Shown here: piece after piece, positions 1 to 5,353 of the stretch
How positions within the stretch are numbered: position 1 is the stretch's first letter
How the letters are laid out: each line of letters starts with the position of its first letter
DNA from: Streptomyces alboflavus
GTDB lineage: Bacteria; Actinomycetota; Actinomycetes; Streptomycetales; Streptomycetaceae
Direction: 5' to 3'
Length of the DNA stretch: 5,353 bases
Assembly (NCBI RefSeq): GCF_000716675.1
Contig: NZ_JNXT01000125.1
Coordinates: 1-5,353, forward strand
Translations under genes and position numbers: made by a program
Notes under the pieces: generated by a model
The model's input: only the letters and a program-made list of their open reading frames with translations
Told to the model about the DNA's origin: nothing
Database searches by the model: none

Positions 1-1
1 C

Positions 2-1105
2 CCCCACACCTCCCCCGCCCCCGCGGTGCCCGCCACCGCCCGCCCCGCCGACGGCGCGGGCAAGCCCGCCAAGCAGCGCGACGCGTTCTTCGACAACGCC
101 AAGTACCTGGCGATCGTGCTCGTCGCGATGGCCCACGCGTGGGAACCCCTGACGGATCACAGCCGCACCGCCGAAGCGCTGTACATGACCGTCTACACCT
201 TCCACATGCCGGCGTTCATCCTGATCTCCGGCTACTTCTCCCGCAGCTTCGACATGCGCCCCGACCGGCTCAAGCGGCTCGTGACCGGCGTCGCCGTGCC
301 GTACGTGATCTTCGAGGTCGCGTACACCTTCTTCAAGCGATGGGCCGACGACGATCCGACGCAGCCGATCAGCCTGCTCGACCCCTGGTACCTGACCTGG
401 TTCCTGATCGCCCTGTTCGTGTGGCGGCTGACCACTCCGCTGTGGAAGGTCGTGCGCTGGCCGGTGCCGCTCGCCCTGGCCATCGCCGTGCTCGCCGTGG
501 TCTCGCCCGACATCGGCGACGACCTCGACCTCCAGCGGGTCCTGCAGTTCATGCCGTTCTTCGTGCTCGGCCTCTTCATCAAGCCCGAGCACTTCCAGCT
601 GGTGCGCCGCCGCGAGGTGCGCCTCCTGTCGGTGCCGATCTTCGCGTGCGCGGTGGCGCTCGCCTACTGGGCCGCCCCGAAGATGACGTCCGTGTGGTTC
701 TACCGGCGCGACAGCGCCCAGGAACTCGGCGTCCCGTGGTGGGTCGGCGTGGTCATGACGCTGGCCCTGTTCGGCTGCTCGGTACTGCTCACGGCGTGCT
801 TCTTCGCCTGGGTGCCGCGCCGGAAGATGTGGTTCACGGTGCTCGGCGCAGGAACGCTGTACGGCTATCTGCTGCACGGCTTCCTCGCCAAGGGATCCCG
901 GTTCTGGGACTGGTTCGACGCCAACCCGTGGCTGTACAAGCCCGCCGGTGAGGTGGTCGTGACGGTGATCGCGGCCGCCGTGGTGACGCTCCTGTGCACG
1001 CCACCGGTGCAGCGGATGTTCCGCTTCGCCATGGAGCCCAAGATGGACTGGGCCTTCCGCCGCGACGCGGCCGCGCTGGCCCGCGAGCGGGGCTCCGCCC
1101 GCTGA
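2..1105 (+). CDS. Acyltransferase_3 family membrane acyltransferase (5' end outside window)
   Basis: Integral membrane protein expected to move an acyl (often acetyl) group onto a sugar, glycan or lipid at the cytoplasmic membrane; the acceptor is unknown. Numbering from the GTG at 26, a basic/Pro-Ala N-terminus leads into FFDNAKYLAIVLVAMAHAWEP (about residues 21-41) with the family's early histidine H37. FHMPAFILISGYFSR follows (59-73), then about eight to ten hydrophobic helices, a late TLYGYLLHG (277-285), and a charged C-terminal tail. This pattern matches PF01757 and the fucose 4-O-acetylase-like (COG3594) branch. The reading frame stays open to the window edge, encoding Pro-His-Thr-Ser-Pro-Ala-Pro-Ala before the GTG. 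The bases before that GTG are almost all pyrimidine with no ribosome binding site, so the true start is probably upstream. The gene converges on the HD-domain gene. Family call is firm; substrate is not. Confidence 0.9.
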   Translation, partial: PHTSPAPAVPATARPADGAGKPAKQRDAFFDNAKYLAIVLVAMAHAWEPLTDHSRTAEALYMTVYTFHMPAFILISGYFSRSFDMRPDRLKRLVTGVAVPYVIFEVAYTFFKRWADDDPTQPISLLDPWYLTWFLIALFVWRLTTPLWKVVRWPVPLALAIAVLAVVSPDIGDDLDLQRVLQFMPFFVLGLFIKPEHFQLVRRREVRLLSVPIFACAVALAYWAAPKMTSVWFYRRDSAQELGVPWWVGVVMTLALFGCSVLLTACFFAWVPRRKMWFTVLGAGTLYGYLLHGFLAKGSRFWDWFDANPWLYKPAGEVVVTVIAAAVVTLLCTPPVQRMFRFAMEPKMDWAFRRDAAALARERGSAR

Positions 1106-1130
1106 CGCTTCCCTCGGCCGTCAGGCCGGG
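1086..1130. terminator. Candidate bidirectional terminator at a convergent gene junction
   Basis: Two adjacent hairpins sit between the convergent acyltransferase and HD-domain genes. The first (1086-1103) pairs AGC with GCT and GGGC with GCCC around a TCC loop, with one bulged G, and includes the first base of the acyltransferase stop codon. The second (1113-1130) pairs CTCGGCC with GGCCGGG (one G-T wobble) around GTCA and contains the HD gene stop codon. Neither is followed by a T-run, which is common for actinomycete terminators, so termination is inferred from position and structure. Confidence 0.45.
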
Positions 1131-1564
1131 GTCAGCAGCGCCCGCATGTGCGCGTACTTCGCCGTGAGGCGGGTCCGGGTCGTCTCGTCCAGTACGGCGA
1201 GACGGCCCGGATCCGCGTTGTGGGCCAGGTCGGCCTCCTTGACCAGGACGGCGCCGGGGGTCGCGCGGATCCGGGCGGCGTACGCCTCCGGGGCCTCGCC
1301 GGGCCGCTTGGTGAGGGCGCGCACGATGGCCTTTGTGGCCGGGGCCAGGGCGGCCGCGTCCAGCCAGTCCGGCGTCAGCGCGTCGTCCTCGATCGCGTCG
1401 TGCAGCCACGCCGCCGCGATCTGCGCCCCCGAGCCGCCCCGCGCCCGCGTCCCCTCGGCGACCGCCGCCAGATGCTCGGCGTAGGGCCGCCCGGCCTTGT
1501 CCGTCTGCCCGGCGTGCGCCCGCCGGGCCACCGTCTCCACCTCGGCCAGGGTCATCAGCGTCAT
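1121..1564 (-). CDS. Small HD-domain hydrolase, SpoT/MESH1-like (putative alarmone hydrolase)
   Basis: A 147-residue, single-domain soluble protein resembling the hydrolase half of RelA/SpoT enzymes and the stand-alone MESH1-type small alarmone hydrolases. Those remove the 3'-pyrophosphate from (p)ppGpp using Mn2+. Visible motifs in family order: HAGQTDKAGRPYAEH (17-31, metal ligand H31), AWLHDAIEDD (52-61, H55-D56 and E59-D60), and KEADLAHNAD (109-118, D112 and N116), corresponding to the KLADRxHN region of SpoT. The usual Arg-Lys pair in the first motif is Asp-Lys here. No synthetase, TGS or ACT domain is present, and no membrane segment. ATG 1564 is chosen because AGGG lies 8 bases upstream; the ATG three codons later has no such site. 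It starts 18 bases after the permease stop and may be co-transcribed. Hydrolysis of ppGpp itself is inferred; the substrate could be another nucleotide. Confidence 0.85.
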   Translation of the reverse strand: MTLMTLAEVETVARRAHAGQTDKAGRPYAEHLAAVAEGTRARGGSGAQIAAAWLHDAIEDDALTPDWLDAAALAPATKAIVRALTKRPGEAPEAYAARIRATPGAVLVKEADLAHNADPGRLAVLDETTRTRLTAKYAHMRALLTPA

Positions 1565-1604
1565 GCCGACGACCCTAGGGCCTCATGCCGAGGACCCCAG
1601 GGCC
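1561..1604. repeat. 22-bp tandem duplication across the permease stop and HD start
   Basis: Bases 1561-1582 and 1583-1604 are adjacent direct copies matching at 20 of 22 positions; they differ at unit positions 10 (C/G) and 16 (T/C). On the minus strand each copy ends in GGCATGA. In the right-hand copy the TGA is the permease stop codon; in the left-hand copy the ATG is the HD gene start. The duplication therefore accounts for all of the 18-base spacer between these genes. Confidence 0.9.
1573..1576 (-). promoter_or_regulatory. Ribosome binding site of the HD-domain gene
   Basis: AGGG on the minus strand, 8 bases before ATG 1564, lies inside the 18-base spacer after the permease stop. It decides the start in favour of the first of two closely spaced ATG codons. 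It is also half of the palindrome CCCTAGGG (1573-1580). The duplicated copy to the right carries GGGG at the equivalent place. Confidence 0.55.
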
Positions 1605-4041
1605 GCCCGCGCGGGCACCGCCGTCGCCACCAGGCCGAGCACCACGGCCGACCCGGCGAAGGCCGCGTACAGGAGCGGCGGGATGTAGGGGCCCTCACCG
1701 GTCAGGCCCTTCATCATCGGGACCAGCGTGGCCAGCGCGATGGCGGTGCCGATGACGACGCCCGCGCAGGTCACGAGCAGCGCCTCCCAGCGCACCATCC
1801 TGAGGACCTGGCGCCGGGTGGAGCCGATGAGCCGCAGCGTGCCCAGCTCGCGCCGCCGGTCGAGGACCGTCATGACCAGGGTGTTGGCGGCGGCGACGGC
1901 CGCGAAGCCGCCGAGGACGGCCGCCATGGTGGTGTTCGCCCAGGCCTGCACCGCGCGGTCCTTGGACCGGGCGGTGGTGTAGTCGTCGCGCTCCAGGACC
2001 GTGCCCTGGGACGCCAGCTGCTTCAGCGCCGCCGCGGAGGAGCCCTTCGCCCAGATCTCGGTGTCGAACGCCGACGTGACGTGCCGCTTCATCTCGGCGC
2101 CGCCCAGGGTCACTTGGGACAGGCCGAGCCCGCGCTCGTACGTCGCGACGACCTCGGGCCGGGTCTTCGTGCCGTCGGGCAGCCGCAGTTCGACGCGGTC
2201 GCCGACCTTCAGGTGGGCGTTGCCCGCGAGATTCGCGTCCAGGGCGACCTTGCCCTTGCCGAGGTCGATGCGGCCGGACTCGACGTTCAGGTCCTGCACC
2301 TTGGCGAGGTTCGCGGCGGTGCCCGTGACGGCCTGCGTGCTCGCCGACTGCAGATAGCGGTCGCCGCCCGAGCCCATCGGCAGCAGCACGGAGGTCTTCA
2401 GGAGGCCGACCGCGGAGCCGCCGCCGGGTCCGGTGGCCTCGCGCACCGTCGACGCGTCGAAGCCCGTCGGCGACGCCACGATGTGGTCCGCCGTGATGCC
2501 GTCGCGCTGCTGGTTCTCCGCCACCTTGTTCTCGGAGGTGTGCATGAAGACGAGCGTGGACGCGAACGCCATCGCGAGCACGATGGGCGTGATCGCGGAG
2601 GCCATCCGGCGTGCGTTGCTGCGGGAGTTGGCCGCGGCGAGCGACGCGGAGGCGCCCGCACCGCGCAGCGGCAGGCCGAACAGGCCCGCGCAGGCCCGCG
2701 CCACCAGCGGCCCGAGCAGCGCCACCGCGAGCATGAAGAGCATCACGACGCCGAGCGCCGCGTTCGCCGCGTCGTCGCCGGAGGTGTTGGCGGCGACGCC
2801 CGAGAGCACCACGCCGCCGACGGCCGCCGCGACACCGAGGGGGGTGCGCACCCAGCCCGGCCGCAGCCGCTCAACGGAGGCCTCGCTCAGGGCCTGGCCC
2901 GGCTTGATGCGGGCCGGGCGGCGCGCGGCCATCATCCCGGCGAGCAGGGCGGTGAGGACGGCCGTGCCGACGGCGGCGGCCATCGGGATGAACGACACCG
3001 ACAGGTCGACGGCCTCCGGGACCGCGTCCCTGTCCTTCAGCTGCCCGAACCACCAGTTCGCCAGGGCGATGCCCGGCAGGCAGCCGAGGGCGCCCGCGAG
3101 CGGGGCCACCAGGAGCGTCTCCGTGGCGACCGTGCGGCGGATCTGGCGCGGCGTCGTCCCGATGGCGCGCAGCAGCGCGAACTCGCGGGCCCGCTGGCCC
3201 ACGGAGAGGGCGACGGTGGCGGCCGCGGTGAACACGGCGACCATCGCGGCGATGCCGCCGAAGGAGCCGCCGAGGCCCGTGAGGAGCTCCTCGGCCTCGG
3301 TGAGGCCCGGGTCCTCGGCGCCGCCGCGGTCGTCGCCGGTGTGCACCTCGGCCTTGTCGCCGAGCGCCTTGGCGACCTGCGACTTCAGCGTGGCGTCGGT
3401 GACGCCGTCCTTGGGCAGCACGGCGATGGCGTCGACGCGGCCGGGGTGCCCGGAGAGCTGGACGGCCTCGGAGTCGGTGAACCAGGCCGTGGGCGCCCCC
3501 TCGCTGCCGCCGCTGACGCCGGAGACCCGGAAGTCCCGCGGGCCGTCCGCCGTGGTGAGCGTGACGCGCTCGCCGACCCGGGCCCCGGTGCCCGCGAGCA
3601 CCACGTCCCCGGTGCCGGGCGCGCGGCCCGCCGAGAGCTTCTCGCCGGTGAAGGCGGTGGAGCCCCAGCCGTGCGCGGTCAGTTCCTTGTTGCCCTGCTT
3701 GACGGGGAAGGTGACGTCGGCGACGGCCGTACGCGCGCCGGGCGCCGACGCCGCCTTCGCCACCAGCGAGTCGGCGAGGCGGGCGCGGTCGGTGACCGGC
3801 GCGCCGTTGTCGCTGCGGTCCTCGCCGCTGCCGGTCTCATAGTGGGACTTCTGGTCGGCGGCGGCCACCACGGGCGCGTCGGCGTAGCGCACCGGTGGTA
3901 CGGAGGCGCGCAGGCCGGTCTCCAGGAGGATGCCGCACGCGGACACGATGAAGGCGGCCATCGCGAGGGCGACGAACGTCCCCACGAAGGCGGCCGGCTT
4001 GAAGCGGACGGCCGCGCGGGCCAGTCCGTTGGGTACGAAAC

Positions 4042-4045
<4 letters not shown>
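1583..4045 (-). CDS. ABC transporter permease, FtsX/MacB-like, 10-TM
   Basis: An 820-residue membrane subunit working with the ATPase encoded just upstream. Predicted layout: TM1 about 20-42; an extracytoplasmic domain about 43-262; TM2-4 (about 262-284, 309-331, 352-374); two central helices (about 403-420, 430-449); TM7 about 481-501; a second extracytoplasmic domain about 502-704; TM8-10 (about 704-726, 752-778, 791-810). The two FtsX cores are recognisable by the repeated pattern QRAREFALLRAIGTTPRQI (284-302) and DRRRELGTLRLIGSTRRQV (729-747), showing internal duplication. This is the 4-2-4 arrangement of large FtsX-like permeases in type VII ABC systems, linked to lipid, peptide or drug handling; the substrate is not deducible. 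GTG 4045 is chosen because GGGAG sits 7 bases upstream, it overlaps the ATPase stop as GTGA, and TM1 follows at once. The reading frame continues further upstream, but only as out-of-frame shadow of the ATPase. Confidence 0.93.
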
Positions 4046-4878
<833 letters not shown>

Positions 4879-4885
4879 GGCGTGG

Positions 4886-4891
4886 CCTTCC
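4886..4891 (-). promoter_or_regulatory. Ribosome binding site of the ABC ATPase gene
   Basis: GGAAGG on the minus strand ends 7 bases before ATG 4878. It is the best Shine-Dalgarno match in the leader and fixes the start at MGLRKKK, rejecting the longer open frame that runs into the repeat region. Confidence 0.75.
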
Positions 4892-4906
4892 GTCGTTCGT
4901 GCGTGG

Positions 4907-4947
4907 TCGATGCATCGAACGTACGGAGTGCGGGGTGTCCGCGACCA
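4907..4947 (-). promoter_or_regulatory. Candidate promoter with palindromic operator for the ABC operon
   Basis: On the minus strand a -10-like TACGTT (4923-4918) lies 18 bases downstream of a weak -35-like TGGTCG (4947-4942, three of six consensus matches). The expected start point near 4911 falls inside the perfect 12-base palindrome TCGATGCATCGA (4907-4918), a typical place for a repressor site. A second, overlapping inverted repeat pairs CGTTCG (4894-4899) with CGAACG (4916-4921). The palindrome is seen directly; the promoter and a regulator binding it are inferred. No regulator gene is in the window. Confidence 0.4.
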
Positions 4948-4959
4948 TGAGGCGGCCCG

Positions 4960-5151
4960 CCGAGTGTGGGGTGGGGTTTCCCCCACCTCGGGCCGTCGTG
5001 CCTGGTGGAGGCCCTGCCGGGGGCTCCCCAACCCCACCCCTTCCCGATCCCGGGGCTCCGCCCCTGGACCCCGGGGCCGACCGTCCCCTTCGGGTGGGAC
5101 AGCCACCCCCGATCGGCGCTCCGCGCCTCGTCCTCAATCGCCGGACGGGCT
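4960..5151. repeat. GC-rich hairpin-bearing intergenic repeat of Streptomyces type
   Basis: A gene-free stretch built from hairpins. CCGAG-GTGGGG pairs with CCCCAC-CTCGG (4960-4991, one bulged T). GGGGC-TCC-GCCCC lies at 5052-5064. CCCCGGGG is self-complementary at 5069-5076. GTCCC pairs with GGGAC at 5083-5100. GGCGC-TCC-GCGCC lies at 5115-5127. It ends with CCTCAATCGCCGGACGGGCT (5132-5151). From general knowledge, the GGGGCTCCGCCCC hairpin and CCTCAA-CGCCGGACGGGCT core recur in intergenic regions of many Streptomyces genomes; copy number here cannot be checked. No coding potential was recognised. Confidence 0.6.
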
Positions 5152-5344
5152 AAAAATTTCGCCGAGGCAGTCCGAAAGGTTCACCCGGGGCGGGCGGAAA
5201 ACCTCACTGAGGCGGGCTGAGAACCTCGCCGGGGCGGGCTGAGGACTTCACCGGGGCGGGCTGAAGGCTTAGCTGAGGCGGGCTGGAGGGCACCGGGCAG
5301 GCAGTGCGCCCCACCCGGGCCGAAGCAATGGCTGGGGCGGGCGG
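5152..5344. repeat. Tandem array of 22-23-bp repeats, GGCGGGCTG core
   Basis: Head-to-tail units at 5152-5174 (23), 5175-5197 (23), 5198-5219, 5220-5241, 5242-5263 and 5264-5285 (22 each). A degenerate piece follows at 5286-5304, and another likely unit at 5322-5344. The four central units share an invariant last nine bases GGCGGGCTG; the preceding 13 bases vary (neighbours match at 16-19 of 22 positions). The first unit is the most diverged and carries an AT-rich AAAAATTT. There are no unique spacers and no gene. The array continues almost to the window edge, so its right boundary is unknown. Confidence 0.8.
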
Positions 5345-5353
5345 GTGGGAGAG

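Noticed and set aside
139..951. Alternative-frame protein inside the acyltransferase gene
   Set aside because: Arg/Pro/Ala-rich shadow of the acyltransferase with no own ribosome binding site or family match.
834..1409. Minus-strand open frame across the acyltransferase end and the HD gene
   Set aside because: It is a Pro/Arg/Gly-rich shadow in another frame of two recognised genes.
2681..2700. Perfect 10-base tandem duplication (CAGGCCCGCG twice) inside the permease gene, as a slippage switch
   Set aside because: Only two copies, within an intact reading frame encoding an ordinary helix end; too short to support phase variation.
4879..5106. Rightward extension of the ATPase frame to 5106
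   Set aside because: The extra residues are low complexity and run into the hairpin repeat; GGAAGG before ATG 4878 defines the start.
5152..5159. AAAAATTT patch as a promoter or nucleoid-protein site
   Set aside because: Only eight bases long, with no paired -35 element on either strand; it is the diverged start of the first tandem unit.
5152..5344. CRISPR array
   Set aside because: The units are contiguous 22-23-base repeats with no unique spacers, the repeats are imperfect, and no cas gene is near.

Overview
The window is very GC-rich, with strong G/C preference at third codon positions, GTG starts, and GC-rich hairpins between genes. This points to an actinomycete, most likely Streptomyces or a close relative. 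That is inferred from composition, gene style and a Streptomyces-like intergenic repeat; no database search was possible.

Layout from left to right. (1) Positions 2-1105, plus strand: a multi-pass membrane acyltransferase of the Acyltransferase_3 / fucose 4-O-acetylase-like group. Its 5' end probably lies outside the window. (2) A 15-base convergent junction holding two overlapping hairpins. (3) Minus strand, reading right to left from 4878 to 1121: three closely packed genes in the order ABC ATPase (4878-4042), large 10-TM FtsX/MacB-type permease (4045-1583) and a small stand-alone HD-domain protein resembling SpoT/MESH1 alarmone hydrolases (1564-1121). ATPase and permease overlap by 4 bases (GTGA). 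The permease and HD gene are 18 bases apart, so all three could be one transcript. (4) Positions 4879-5353: a 475-base region without a gene. It holds the probable promoter/operator of the ABC operon, a hairpin-rich intergenic element of Streptomyces type, and a run of 22-23-base tandem repeats reaching nearly to the window edge.

The ATPase and permease should form one type VII (MacB/LolCDE-like) ABC system, which normally works on lipids, peptides or drugs at the membrane rather than as a classical pore. The substrate cannot be read from the sequence. The HD protein would be a cytosolic hydrolase of ppGpp or a related nucleotide; its link to the transporter is positional only.

The most noteworthy signals are non-coding. 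A 22-base near-perfect tandem duplication sits exactly on the permease-stop / HD-start junction and looks like the event that split an ancestral ATGA overlap. The 22-base tandem array appears related to the adjacent dispersed repeat core. A 12-base perfect palindrome lies where the ABC promoter should start transcription. A perfect 14-base palindrome overlaps the permease ribosome binding site. I see no convincing new defence or mobile system here.
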